64,000 bases of DNA from Micromonospora_J zhanjiangensis (GCF_042650605.1 NZ_JBHSBN010000027.1:18481-82480); one strand, 5' to 3'. Positions 42,194 through 50,624 are shown, numbered from the stretch's first letter. The notes: a model not told the origin generated them from the sequence alone. Translations and numbers: made by a program.

Positions 42194-42702
42194 GGTGCCG
42201 CCCGCCCATCCCCGGCACCGGGCACGGGCCCGTCCCGGGCCGCGAGTCCGTCCCGGGCCGCGAGTCCGTCCCGGGCCGCGAGTCCGTCCCGGGCCGCGAG
42301 TCCGGTCGGGTGAGTGTGTTCCTGGCGATCGGGCTGTTCGCCGTCTTCATGATCATCGGTCTGTCCGTCGACGGTGCCGGACAGCTCTTCGCCATGCAGC
42401 GGGCGCACAACATCGCCGCGGAGGCGGCCCGTGCCGGCGGCCAGTCGATCGACGAGGGACAGGCGATCGAGGGCGGCCGGAAGGTGCTCGACCCGGCGGC
42501 GGCCGTGGCGGCGGCCAAGGCGTACCGGGAGGCCGCCGGGGCGACCGGTGCCGAACCGGTGGTCGATCCCGACGGTCAGGCCATCACGGTGCAGGTCGAC
42601 CTGGTCTACCAGCCCGTCATGCTCCGCTTCTTCGGTTGGCAACGGGAGATCGTCGTCCGGGAGACGGCGACGGCTCGACTCCTCGACGCCCCGACCCCTT
42701 AG
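42190..42702 (+). CDS. TadG-like protein with VPGRES hexapeptide repeats
   Basis: 170 residues. An N-terminal stretch contains four perfect VPGRES repeats (encoded by 18-bp DNA units at 42232-42303). It leads into a hydrophobic helix (GRVSVFLAIGLFAVFMIIGL) and an Ala-rich region typical of TadE/TadG proteins (LFAMQRAHNIAAEAARAG). The Glu at +5 of the processing site is Phe. The repeats lie before the helix and are probably cytoplasmic or part of a leader; their number may vary. Confidence 0.7.
   Translation: MRCRPPIPGTGHGPVPGRESVPGRESVPGRESVPGRESGRVSVFLAIGLFAVFMIIGLSVDGAGQLFAMQRAHNIAAEAARAGGQSIDEGQAIEGGRKVLDPAAAVAAAKAYREAAGATGAEPVVDPDGQAITVQVDLVYQPVMLRFFGWQREIVVRETATARLLDAPTP
42232..42303 (+). 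repeat. Four perfect 18-bp tandem repeats
   Basis: The unit GTCCCGGGCCGCGAGTCC is repeated exactly four times in frame within the TadG-like gene. Absence of synonymous differences points to recent expansion. Confidence 0.9.
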
Positions 42703-42713
42703 GAAGGACTGTC

Positions 42714-43835
42714 ATGTCTGGCTCGGGTGTTTCCGTGGCACGGCGCACCGGCCAGGTCGTCACCGGCCTGACCGCGCTCGTCGTCCTGATCGGACTGCTC
42801 GGCGGCGCGCCGGTGGCCCTGGTCGCGTTCGCCGGCAATCCACTCCCCGACCACCTGCCCGGCCTCGCCGAGTTGGGCAGGCTGCTGACCAGCCGCGACG
42901 ACGGGCAGCTCTTCCTGCGGGCGCTGGCCCTGCTCGGCTGGGCCGGCTGGGCCACCTTCGCCCTGTCCGTACTGGTGGAGCTGCCGGCCCGGGCGATGCG
43001 CCGACCGGCGCTGCGGCTGCCCGGTCTGAGCCGCCAGCAGCGGGCCGCGGCGGCGCTGGTCGGGTCGGTCGCGCTGATCCTGGCGGCCAGCCCGGCCGCG
43101 ACCGCGTCCGTGACGGCCGCCGCACCGGTCGTGGCGACCGCGCCGTACGGCGTCGGCCACGCCGCCTGGTACGCCTCGGGGCCGGTCGCGTCGTACGCCT
43201 CGGAGTCGACCACCCCGTACGCCTCGTCGATGGAGAACTCGGCGCCCGTCGCCCCGGCGGTCGGGCCGGCGGTGCACGCGGCGCCGGCCCCGGGCTGGCT
43301 GGCCGGGCCGGAGCCGGCCGACGAGCCGGTGCCGGTGTACCGGGTCGAGCGGGGTGACTATCTCGGCCACATCGCCGGCCGGTACCTCGGCGACTTCAAC
43401 TCCTATCCGGAACTCGCGAAGCTGAACAAGATCCGCAACCCGGACCGGATCCGGCCGGGCCAGCTGCTGCGCCTGCCGCCGCGGGCGGCCGACCACGGCG
43501 TACGGGAGCACGCCACCGGCCTGGTCGCGGTCCCGCCGGCCCCGGGCGGGCGGGCGGGGTCACCGCCGGAGTCCGAGCCGGCCGATCCGCCCGTCGTCGT
43601 TCCCGCGCGGCCCGCGCCGGACGTGGTGCCCGCGCAGCCCGTGGAAGACGGCTCCACGATCGGGGTCGGTGCCGCCCGGCAGGGCCCGTCGGACGGCGTC
43701 AACCGGCCGCTGGCGATCTCCGCGGTGCTCTCCCTCGCCGGGATTCTCGGCGCCCAGGTCGGCGCCGCGCTGGGTCTGCGCCGGACGGCCACCGGCCGCG
43801 GCCCGGACGGCGGGCGGCACCGCGGCCGACGCTGA
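42714..43835 (+). CDS. LysM-domain membrane protein of the Tad locus
   Basis: 373 residues. Helices near 15-40 and 75-95 and one near 115-135 (AAALVGSVALILAASPAA) are followed by an Ala/Tyr/Ser-rich region. A LysM domain lies at about 205-265 (VYRVERGDYLGHIAGRYLG then NKIRNPDRIRPGQLL), a peptidoglycan-binding fold. A C-terminal segment with one more helix follows. LysM proteins may anchor pili to the wall. It ends the 12-gene operon; AGGAAGGACT precedes ATG 42714. Confidence 0.8.
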   Translation: MSGSGVSVARRTGQVVTGLTALVVLIGLLGGAPVALVAFAGNPLPDHLPGLAELGRLLTSRDDGQLFLRALALLGWAGWATFALSVLVELPARAMRRPALRLPGLSRQQRAAAALVGSVALILAASPAATASVTAAAPVVATAPYGVGHAAWYASGPVASYASESTTPYASSMENSAPVAPAVGPAVHAAPAPGWLAGPEPADEPVPVYRVERGDYLGHIAGRYLGDFNSYPELAKLNKIRNPDRIRPGQLLRLPPRAADHGVREHATGLVAVPPAPGGRAGSPPESEPADPPVVVPARPAPDVVPAQPVEDGSTIGVGAARQGPSDGVNRPLAISAVLSLAGILGAQVGAALGLRRTATGRGPDGGRHRGRR

Positions 43836-43857
43836 CCGGTGGGCGTCCCGGCCGGCG

Positions 43858-43882
43858 GGACGTACGCCGCGGCGGTACGTCC
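43858..43882 (+). terminator. Hairpin after the Tad operon
   Basis: GGACGTAC (43858-43865) and GTACGTCC (43875-43882) are perfectly complementary, 23 bases after the LysM gene stop. Confidence 0.45.
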
Positions 43883-43894
43883 TGAAACGGCCGG

Positions 43895-43942
43895 GTCCCC
43901 TGGCCGCCGTCCCCCGACGAGGCGGACGGCGGGCCAAGGGAC
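43895..43942. terminator. Second hairpin between convergent Tad operon and secreted-protein gene
   Basis: GTCCC-CTGGCC-GCCGTCC pairs with GGACGGCGGGCCAAGGGAC (43924-43942) with two small defects. It is placed to serve both sides. Confidence 0.5.
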
Positions 43943-43972
43943 CCGGCACTGCGGTTGACGGGATCGAGCGGG

Positions 43973-44647
43973 TCAGCCGAACAGTTTCTTGTCGAGTGCC
44001 GCCTGCCACGGTTGCACGCAGCCGCGCCAGGCGGCGTCGTACTTGGCGGCAGTCGCCATGTCGGTCGCGGTGGTGCCGCGCTCGGCCTCGGCGACGTGCA
44101 GCGGGATCACGAACGGGTCGCTGTCCACGGCGAAGCCCGCACCCCGCATGCAGGTCACGTACGTCGCCGATGCGGCCCTGACCTCAGGGCTGTTCAGGGC
44201 CGCGCGCTGCAATTCGGCGGTCTTGGCCTGGCCGGCCGCACCGCCCGACGCCTCGAAGTCGACCTTCGCGCTGCAGTCGTTCAGGGCGTCACCCCACACG
44301 CCCTGCTGCTCGACCGACATCCCCGCGAACAGTGCCTCGTTGGGATCGTCGGGCGTCGCCGCCGTACGGGCCGCGATGCGCTCGCGGACCTTGGCGGTGA
44401 GTGCCCCCTGGTCGATCGTGCCGAACGCGTCGACGACGTCCGACTTCGCGAGGCCGCCGTTGAAGGGCAGCCCCTTCTCCTTCATGCAGGCGGCCAGTTT
44501 CTGGTTGGTCTTTCCGTAGGACGCCAGCAGTTTCTCGGCCTGGACGGTCGGGTCCGGCGTCGAGTCGGCGGTGGCGACCCCCGCGAATGCCGCGAGGCCG
44601 ACGGCGGCGACAATTCCGGTGAGTACGAGAACCTTACGGATCTGCAT
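43973..44647 (-). CDS. Secreted Cys-containing hypothetical protein
   Basis: 224 residues with a signal peptide (VLVLTGIVAAVGLAAFAGVATA). The mature protein has four Cys, in LAACMKEKGLPF, LNDCSAKVD, VTCMRGAGFAVD and WRGCVQPW; the repeated CMxxxGF-like motif suggests two related disulfide-bonded modules. No catalytic motif is seen. The gap to the upstream L,D-transpeptidase-like gene is 43 bases, so the two are probably co-transcribed. Confidence 0.7.
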   Translation of the reverse strand: MQIRKVLVLTGIVAAVGLAAFAGVATADSTPDPTVQAEKLLASYGKTNQKLAACMKEKGLPFNGGLAKSDVVDAFGTIDQGALTAKVRERIAARTAATPDDPNEALFAGMSVEQQGVWGDALNDCSAKVDFEASGGAAGQAKTAELQRAALNSPEVRAASATYVTCMRGAGFAVDSDPFVIPLHVAEAERGTTATDMATAAKYDAAWRGCVQPWQAALDKKLFG

Positions 44648-44690
44648 GTGAGACTCCGGGATCAGAATGGGGACATGAGCCTGATCCTGT

Positions 44691-45284
44691 TCAGCTCGTC
44701 ACCGTCAGTTTGGTGCTCGACGACCCGTAGACCGGCTGGTCGTAGAGGCTCTTCAGGTAGGTGCGGTCGGTCTGGTTGATCTTGATGCAGCCGGCCGACT
44801 TGTAGTTGGACTCGGTCCAGCTGCCGCCGTTGCCGCCCTGCGAGTGGATGAACAACTCGGTCCGGGTCACGGTGCCCGCGGAGCACAGCTTGTTGCCCAG
44901 GTTCCAGACGGAGCCCTTGACCACGGTGCTGCTCGTCTGGTGGTTCACCTCGTAGCGCGGGGTGTAGGAGCCGTTGGGCAGCCATCCCTTGTTGCTGGTG
45001 CAGTCGTTGCTGGTGCCGTCGCCGGAGCCGGCCTTCATCGTCACCTTCCGTCGGGTCGCCATGAGCTGCGAGCCGCAGTAGGCCGCCGACGAGTAGTAGG
45101 TGTAGAGGTTGCCGTAGGGCGCGGTCCCCTTGTCGAACGTCATGGTCGGATTGGTCTTGGACGACTGGCAGTCCGACTGCAGAACGTCCGAGTAGGCGCT
45201 GGCCGGCGTAATGACCGACAACGCGATCGTGAATCCCGCCACTGTGGCTGCCAGGTAGGCGCGCTTCGTCTGGGACATGCGCAT
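44691..45284 (-). CDS. Secreted L,D-transpeptidase-like (YkuD-type) protein
   Basis: 197 residues with signal peptide. Near the C-terminus ELFIHSQGG and then KSAGCIKI resemble the HxGT...SxGC(I/V)R catalytic motif of L,D-transpeptidases, which make 3-3 peptidoglycan crosslinks; the usual final Arg is Lys. Several other Cys (SDCQSSKTN, AYCGSQ, NDCTSNKG) suggest disulfides. The start ATG 45284 is preceded by GGGGGA 5 bases away; the alternative ATG 45278 is two codons on. The motif match is good but the overall domain is smaller than usual. Confidence 0.65.
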   Translation of the reverse strand: MRMSQTKRAYLAATVAGFTIALSVITPASAYSDVLQSDCQSSKTNPTMTFDKGTAPYGNLYTYYSSAAYCGSQLMATRRKVTMKAGSGDGTSNDCTSNKGWLPNGSYTPRYEVNHQTSSTVVKGSVWNLGNKLCSAGTVTRTELFIHSQGGNGGSWTESNYKSAGCIKINQTDRTYLKSLYDQPVYGSSSTKLTVTS

Positions 45285-45462
45285 GTTTTCCCCCGTAATG
45301 GATTGGAAAGAAATGCGCCTCGGCCATGCGGTGCCGATGCGTCCCAGGAGCATGGCAACCGGCTATGGGCGGTGTCAATGGACCGAGCCCGGTCGAATTC
45401 ACCGACATCAAATCTCGCGGACCTTTGCAGATCATGAAGCGGCAAAAATGATGATCTGTCGG

Positions 45463-45500
45463 TGCCGGGTCGCGAGATGCCGGGTCGAGGTGCCGGGTCG
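45463..45500. repeat. Short direct repeats TGCCGGGTCG
   Basis: Three copies at 45463, 45478 and 45491, just downstream of the Rieske gene's stop. They may be remnants of tandem slippage. Confidence 0.5.
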
Positions 45501-45501
45501 A

Positions 45502-46353
45502 TCAGGGCAGGCGGGTCTCCAACACGCCGTCGACCACGCGGGTCGGCAGGACCTGCTGGTCGGTGCCGGCCGGGCCGTGCACCACGGCACCGTCGTCCAG
45601 TTGGAAGGTGCTGCCGTGCCACGGGCAGACCACGCAGGCGTGGCCGTCCACCCGGACCAGGTCGCCCTCGCTGAGCGGGCCGCTCTGGTGCGGGCACCGG
45701 TCCAGCAGCACCGAGACGTCGTCGCCGTCGCGGTAGACCACCAGCGCGACGTCGTCCACCGTCCGGGAAACCAGCTTCTCGTGCGGCAGGCTCGCCACGT
45801 CGATCACCGGGCGCCAGCCCTCGGACATCCGGTGCAGGTCCGGCGCGGCCTGGTTGACCTGGGCGCCCTGCTTGTAGGCGAGATGACCGCCGAGGTAGGC
45901 GCCGCCGCCGGCCGCCGCCAGGCCGAGGAATCCCAGCGTACGGCCGGCGCGGTGCCGCCCGGCCAGCCGGGCGGCCAGCGAGCCGACGAAGAGCGTGGTG
46001 CCGATCCCGTTGGCGATCGCGTGCACCAGCCCGACCCGGCGCTGTTCGGTGGTCAGCTCGGCCCAGTCGTTGGCGCCGGACAGTGCCGCCGGCAGCGCGC
46101 CGGCGGTGCCGACCGCCACCAGTACGGTCGCCGACCGCCGGTTGCCGGGCAGCAGGTCGAGCACGGCCGCGCTCAGCCACGCGCCGACCGGGAGCTGGAC
46201 CAGCGCCGGGTGTAGGGGATGCCCCAGCCACACCCCGTGCAGCAGGTCGCGCAGCCCGCGCGGGCGCAGGACCGAGCGGACGGTCTCTTGCAGTCGGTCG
46301 CCGGTCCGGTCCAGCCCGGACGCCTGCTCCAGCTTGGTCAGCAGTTGTCGCAT
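45502..46353 (-). CDS. DUF2231 membrane / Rieske [2Fe-2S] fusion protein
   Basis: 283 residues. The N-terminal part has DUF2231-like helices (LHPALVQLPVGAWLSAAVL, VLVAVGTAGALPAALSG). The C-terminal 110 residues carry the Rieske motifs CPHQSGPL and CPWHGSTF, each giving Cys and His to the 2Fe-2S cluster. Domain order membrane-to-Rieske suggests an electron-transfer module facing one side of the membrane. Partners are not encoded nearby. The ATG at 46353 follows GGGGGAAC at 13 bases, so the start may need checking. Confidence 0.75.
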   Translation of the reverse strand: MRQLLTKLEQASGLDRTGDRLQETVRSVLRPRGLRDLLHGVWLGHPLHPALVQLPVGAWLSAAVLDLLPGNRRSATVLVAVGTAGALPAALSGANDWAELTTEQRRVGLVHAIANGIGTTLFVGSLAARLAGRHRAGRTLGFLGLAAAGGGAYLGGHLAYKQGAQVNQAAPDLHRMSEGWRPVIDVASLPHEKLVSRTVDDVALVVYRDGDDVSVLLDRCPHQSGPLSEGDLVRVDGHACVVCPWHGSTFQLDDGAVVHGPAGTDQQVLPTRVVDGVLETRLP

Positions 46354-46428
46354 CCCTAACGGGTTCCCCCGGATCCGGCCGGTAAACGGTTCGACGGCGA
46401 CGATGTCCCGAACGGGTCGCCCGGCGCC

Positions 46429-46452
46429 TGTTGTCACGCCGGCGTGACAACA
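46429..46452. promoter_or_regulatory. Perfect 24-bp palindrome in a divergent intergenic region
   Basis: TGTTGTCACGCC followed directly by its exact reverse complement. It lies about 76 bases upstream of the Rieske gene and 74 upstream of the epimerase, at the middle of the divergent gap, as a shared operator would. A second perfect palindrome, CCGATTAATCGG, stands at 46465-46476. Confidence 0.65.
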
Positions 46453-46525
46453 AACCACCCAAACCCGATTAATCGGTCGAGCCTGGGGATCGGCATGGTG
46501 GCCCGGGCCGCGGGTAGTCACGGCC

Positions 46526-47578
46526 ATGCGGATCGCCGTCACCGGGGCAACCGGCAACGTGGGCACCGCCCTGCTTCGGCAACTGGCGGACGAGCCGGAC
46601 ATCGAGGTGGTCGGGATCGCCCGGCGTCTTCCCCCGGCCGACACCAGCCCGTACGAGGGGGTGGAGTGGCACTCGATCGACCTGGGCGAACCGAGCAGCC
46701 TCGAACCGTTGACCGAGGTGTTCAAGGGCGTCGACGCGGTGGTGCACCTGGCCTGGCAGATCCAGCCGAGCCAGCGGCGGGCCCGGCTGCGCCGGACCAA
46801 CCTGACCGGCACCCGGCGGGTGATGTGCGCGATGCGGGACGCCGGTGTCCGCAAAATCGTCTACGCGTCGAGCGTCGCGGCGTACGCGCCGGGGCCGAAG
46901 GACCGCCGGGTGGACGAGGGTTGGCCCACCACCGGGATCGGCGTCTCCGGCTACAGCGCCGACAAGGCCGCCGTGGAGGCGTTCCTGGAGGGCTGCGAGT
47001 GGGACCAGCCGGACCTGCAACTGATCCGGCTGCGTACCGCCCTGGTGTTCCAGCACGACGCGGGCGCCCAGGTCACCCGGTACTTCCTGGGCCGGCACAC
47101 CCTGCGCGCCCTGCTCGGGCCGGGCCGGGTGCGGCTGCTGCCCGGCAACCGGCGGCTGCGCGGCCAGGTGGTGCACGCCGACGACGCCGCACGGGCGTAC
47201 GTCTGCGCGCTGCGCAGTTCGGCGCGCGGTGCGTTCAACATCGCCACCGATCCGGTGCTGGACCCGTGGATGGTGGCCGAGGAGGTGGGCGCCACGGTGG
47301 TGCGCACCCCGTTGATGTTGCTGCGCGGGCTGACCCGGCTGGCCTGGCGGTTGCATCTGGTGCGGACCGAACCGGCCTGGCTGGACCTCACCACCGCCGT
47401 ACCGCTGGTCGACTGCTCCCGGGCCGAACGCGAGCTGGGCTGGCGCCCCGGCCGGGACGCCCAGCAGACGGTCCGCGAGCTGATGACGGGCATCGCCGAG
47501 GGTGCCGGTACGACCAGCGCCGCGCTGCGCCCGGCCAGCAGCCGGACCCGCCGTCGCCTCGGCTTCAATCCCGCCTGA
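46526..47578 (+). CDS. NAD-dependent epimerase/dehydratase family protein
   Basis: 350 residues, extended SDR fold. AVTGATGNVGTALLRQL is the nucleotide-binding motif, and YSADKAAVEA near residue 145 carries the Tyr and Lys. SSVAAYAPGP gives the Ser. The C-terminal 60 residues are Arg/Ser-rich. The substrate is probably a nucleotide sugar or related compound but is not visible. ATG 46526 follows the divergent operator region. Confidence 0.85.
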   Translation: MRIAVTGATGNVGTALLRQLADEPDIEVVGIARRLPPADTSPYEGVEWHSIDLGEPSSLEPLTEVFKGVDAVVHLAWQIQPSQRRARLRRTNLTGTRRVMCAMRDAGVRKIVYASSVAAYAPGPKDRRVDEGWPTTGIGVSGYSADKAAVEAFLEGCEWDQPDLQLIRLRTALVFQHDAGAQVTRYFLGRHTLRALLGPGRVRLLPGNRRLRGQVVHADDAARAYVCALRSSARGAFNIATDPVLDPWMVAEEVGATVVRTPLMLLRGLTRLAWRLHLVRTEPAWLDLTTAVPLVDCSRAERELGWRPGRDAQQTVRELMTGIAEGAGTTSAALRPASSRTRRRLGFNPA

Positions 47579-47683
47579 CCGACCGTCCTGCCCTCATCCA
47601 CCCGTTCCGCCCCGGCCCACCCGCCCCCGAGGCCCACCGCCCGCGCCGCCGAGACCCGCCGCCGCCGGCCGGCCAGGCGCGGT

Positions 47684-47732
47684 GAGTCTTGGACAGGTTC
47701 CGTTCGCGTCGAACGCTACTTGTCCAAGACTC
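47684..47732. terminator. Hairpin after the epimerase gene
   Basis: GAGTCTTGGACA and TGTCCAAGACTC are perfect 12-bp arms (47684-47695 and 47721-47732), with an inner CGTTCG/CGAACG stem. It lies between convergent genes. Confidence 0.7.
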
Positions 47733-47770
47733 GATACGAGTCGGGGCGGTGAGACGGCGTGGCGGCGTTG

Positions 47771-48046
47771 TCAGCCGGAGGGACGGTCGGGGATGCGTTG
47801 CGTCCAGCCGATGAAGCGGATGAACACGTCGGTCGGGTCGAGCTCGACCGGGTTGATCCGAATCAACTCGGTGACCGCCTCGTGCATCACCTCGGCCATG
47901 AGGACCGGCAGGTCCGCCCGGCGGTCCCAGTACTCGCACTTCAGCGACAGCCGAGCGACGGCGCACGGCCAGGGCGTGCCGCAGTTCCGGCAGAGCCACA
48001 GCGGCCGCAGCGGGACGTGCGTCCGCAGCCGGGGCGGCAGATTCAC
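47771..48046 (-). CDS. Small Cys-motif protein (unassigned)
   Basis: 91 residues. HVPLRPLWLCRNCGTPWPCA carries a CxxC and a third Cys that could bind a metal. LIRINPVELDPTDVFIRFIGWTQ follows. Similar small proteins occur beside regulators in Micromonosporaceae and are sometimes labelled flavin reductase without evidence; I do not adopt this. GTG 48046 overlaps the preceding gene's stop (GTGA), so it is coupled to the next entry. Confidence 0.55.
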   Translation of the reverse strand: MNLPPRLRTHVPLRPLWLCRNCGTPWPCAVARLSLKCEYWDRRADLPVLMAEVMHEAVTELIRINPVELDPTDVFIRFIGWTQRIPDRPSG

Positions 48047-48285
48047 CAGTGCCCCGCGTTCCGCCGACGCCAGACGCGGGCCCGGGCGAGCTGGTCGTAC
48101 TCGTCGGTGGTCGCCGACACCCAGTAGGGCGGCAGCCGCTCGTTCCGGGTGTTGAGCGCCGTGAGCCGCCGGTCGGGACACCGCCGCCACCGCAGGCCGC
48201 AGACACACCACCGCCGCCATCGCCGCCACACCGACCGGTGGACCAGAGCCAGAGGTACGGGTTTGAGGGTTTTCTGCTTGCGCAT
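48043..48285 (-). CDS. Small basic Trp/Arg-rich hypothetical protein
   Basis: 80 residues, strongly basic: VWRRWRRWCVCGLRWRRCPDR contains a CxC and a nearby Cys in a Trp/Arg-rich stretch. It is coupled to the Cys-motif gene by a GTGA overlap, so they probably act together. Start ATG 48285 was chosen as a near, unambiguous start; a start at 48387 would extend it into the promoter area of the divergent HTH gene. Function unknown. Confidence 0.5.
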   Translation of the reverse strand: MRKQKTLKPVPLALVHRSVWRRWRRWCVCGLRWRRCPDRRLTALNTRNERLPPYWVSATTDEYDQLARARVWRRRNAGHW

Positions 48286-48370
48286 GGACCGATGCTGATT
48301 GCCTGCCGTTTTACCCCGGTCAAGAGGGCTCTTGCCCCGGATCAAGCTGCTCAACCGGAAAGTCCCTGTC

Positions 48371-48562
48371 GTGGAGTTGATGTCCATGCCGGAGATTGCG
48401 GACTTTCTCGGGGTCAGCCGCCAGCGGGTCCATCAGATGGCCGAACGGGATCCATGCTTTCCGGAACCCGCCACCGTGCTGGCCGTGGGGAAGATCTGGC
48501 GGGGTGAGGACATCCGGGCCTGGGCCGCGAAGTACCGGCCGCCGCTCGTCGACGAGGAGTGA
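48371..48562 (+). CDS. Small AlpA/excisionase-like HTH protein
   Basis: 63 residues. MSMPEIADFLGVSRQRVHQM is a MerR/excisionase-type helix-turn-helix and VGKIWRGEDIRAWAAKYRP the following wing. GTG 48371 is 9 bases after GGAAAG; a longer version from ATG 48299 lacks one. It diverges from the small coupled pair and is probably their regulator. Similar single-domain HTH proteins occur in mobile elements. Confidence 0.65.
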   Translation: MELMSMPEIADFLGVSRQRVHQMAERDPCFPEPATVLAVGKIWRGEDIRAWAAKYRPPLVDEE

Positions 48563-48665
48563 TCGCGTCGAGGAAAGGTGAGGGTACGGACGCCCGAGTA
48601 TTCAGCAACGACGAGTAGAACAGTGTCGAACGGCGCTCCGGGAACTTCTCGAGCTGCCGGAGACC

Positions 48666-49340
48666 TCAGGGGGCCGGCGGACCGTCGCCGATGCGGTATC
48701 CCGCACCGGCGACGGTGGTGATGACGTCCGGCGGGCCGAGCCGGCGACGCAGCCGGCCGACGGTGACCGCGACCGTCTTGGTGAACGGGTCGGCGTACTC
48801 GTCCCAGACCTTCTCCAGGAGCTGTTCGGCGCTCAGCGGCGCGGGTGCCGCCGCCATCAGCTCCGCCAGCACCTCGAACTCCTTGCGGGACAGGCGCAGC
48901 GGTCGGCCGAGCCGGGTCGCCGTGCGCAGCACCGGATCGAGTTCGATACCGGCGCGGCTGAGCAGTCGCGGCCGCGCGGACGGCCTACGCCGGGCCAGGG
49001 ACCGGATCCTCAGCACCAGTTCCGAGAAGTGGAACGGTTTCGCCAGGTAGTCGTCGGCGCCCAGTCGCAGGCCCGCGACGCGTTCGTCCGGTGAGCCGGC
49101 GGCGGTGAGCATGATGACCATCGCCGGGTCGGCCGACCGCGTGACCTGCCGGCAGACCAGGTCGCCGTGCAGACCGGGCAGGTCGCGGTCGAGGACCACG
49201 ACGTCGTACCCGGTGACGGCGGCCTTCTCGGCCGCCGCGAGGCCGTCGTAGGCGACGTCCACGGCCATGCCCTCGTCCCGCAGCCCTTCGGCGATGTCGT
49301 CGGCGAGGCGGCGTACGTCCTCCGCGACCAGGATTCTCAC
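48666..49340 (-). CDS. OmpR-family response regulator
   Basis: 224 residues. A receiver domain has ILVAEDVRRLADD (acidic pocket), VVVLDRDLPG (phospho-Asp near 51) and DDYLAKPF (Lys). The C-terminal winged helix is typical of OmpR/PhoB, with LRLSRKEFEVLAELM and TVAVTVGRLRRRLG. It is the cognate regulator of the histidine kinase upstream, with a 4-base overlap. Confidence 0.93.
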   Translation of the reverse strand: MRILVAEDVRRLADDIAEGLRDEGMAVDVAYDGLAAAEKAAVTGYDVVVLDRDLPGLHGDLVCRQVTRSADPAMVIMLTAAGSPDERVAGLRLGADDYLAKPFHFSELVLRIRSLARRRPSARPRLLSRAGIELDPVLRTATRLGRPLRLSRKEFEVLAELMAAAPAPLSAEQLLEKVWDEYADPFTKTVAVTVGRLRRRLGPPDVITTVAGAGYRIGDGPPAP

Positions 49341-50473
49341 AACCGCACCTCCGCATACAGTCCGCCCTCGGGTCGGGCGCGCAGAACGAGCGTCCCGCCG
49401 TGCGCCGCCGCCACCGCCGCCACGATGGACAGCCCCAGTCCGCTGCCGGGCCGCGACGTCCGGGCGGAGCCGAGGCGCTGGAACGGTTGCCCGAGCAGGT
49501 CGACGGCGGCCTGGTCCAGCACCGGTCCCCCGTTCTCCACGGTGAGCCGCGGCCGGCCACCACGGGCGTCAGCCCTGATCCGCAGCCAACCGCCCGGCTC
49601 GTTGTGCCGGATCGCGTTCTCCACCAGATTGTCGACCAGGCTGCGCAACAGGGTCGCGTTGCCCACCACCGTGACCGGATCCGCCCGGCAGTCGACGACG
49701 AGCCGCTTCGCGGCGAGCGGCTCGGCCCGGGCGCCGACGGCCGCGTCGGCCAGATCGGCCAGCCGCACCACCTGCACCGGCGTGGCCGCGCTGTTCTGCG
49801 CGCGGGCGAGCAGCAGCAGTCCCTCAAGCAGCCGGTCCGCCGTGTCCAGGCCCTCGTACAGCTTGCCGGCCAGCACCGTGACCTGCTTCGGCACCGGTGC
49901 CGGCTTGCCGACCGCCACGTCCACCGAGGTCCGCATCATCGCCAGGGGCGTACGCAGTTCGTGGGAGGCGTTCGCGACGAACCGGCGTTGCGCCTCGAAT
50001 GCCTGTTCCAGCCGGGCGAGCAACTCGTCGACAGTGTCCGCCAGCTCGGTCAGCTCGTCCCGTGGGCCCGCCACGGCCAGCCGTTGGTGCAGGGTGCGCT
50101 CCGAGATGCGGCGGGTCGTCACGGTCATGATCCGCAGCGGACGCAGTGCCCGGCCGGCGACCGCCCAGCCCAGCGCGGTCGATACGACGGCCATCACGGC
50201 CAGCCCGATCCCCGACGTGACGAGCAGCGCCTGGACGGTGTGCCAGGTGGGGGTCACGGACAGCTCGGCCGGGGCCGGTGGCGGTAGCGGGGCCAGCCCG
50301 GGAACGTCGGGGCCGCGGAATCCCGGCTTCGGCTCGAACGTGACGAGGATCGGCTGGCGGAACACCAGGACCGCCACGAGGACCAGCAACGCGATCCCCG
50401 AGGCCAGGAAGAGCGAGGTGTACAGCAGCGTCAGGCGCGCGCGGATCGTCTGCGGTGGCCATCGGATCGACAA
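49337..50473 (-). CDS. Sensor histidine kinase
   Basis: 378 residues. Two helices (LTLLYTSLFLASGIALLVLV near 13-35 and LLVTSGIGLAVMAVV near 85-105) enclose a short, Pro-rich extracellular loop. HAMP follows, then the phospho-acceptor ASHELRTPLA, the N box DNLVENAIRHN and G box GSGLGLSIVAAVAAAHGG. The start is TTG 50473 (GGAAGG 9 bases ahead); the longer frame has no ribosome site. The kinase divergently neighbours the hydrolase, a possible target of the system. Confidence 0.88.
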   Translation of the reverse strand: MSIRWPPQTIRARLTLLYTSLFLASGIALLVLVAVLVFRQPILVTFEPKPGFRGPDVPGLAPLPPPAPAELSVTPTWHTVQALLVTSGIGLAVMAVVSTALGWAVAGRALRPLRIMTVTTRRISERTLHQRLAVAGPRDELTELADTVDELLARLEQAFEAQRRFVANASHELRTPLAMMRTSVDVAVGKPAPVPKQVTVLAGKLYEGLDTADRLLEGLLLLARAQNSAATPVQVVRLADLADAAVGARAEPLAAKRLVVDCRADPVTVVGNATLLRSLVDNLVENAIRHNEPGGWLRIRADARGGRPRLTVENGGPVLDQAAVDLLGQPFQRLGSARTSRPGSGLGLSIVAAVAAAHGGTLVLRARPEGGLYAEVRL

Positions 50474-50624
50474 CTTCCATCGCCTTCCGGTCGAGACCCT
50501 GTCCGGCCCCGAGTATCGCCGCTGGTCGGTAACACGACGATAACGAGGGCTGTGACGCTGTTGTTTCCCGCCGATGCGTAGACAGACGGGTACGCGGCAT
50601 CCCGCCGCGCGAAGGAGGCCATAC

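Noticed and set aside
42232..42303. CRISPR array
   Set aside because: Repeats are directly adjacent without spacers and encode a hexapeptide in frame; no cas genes.
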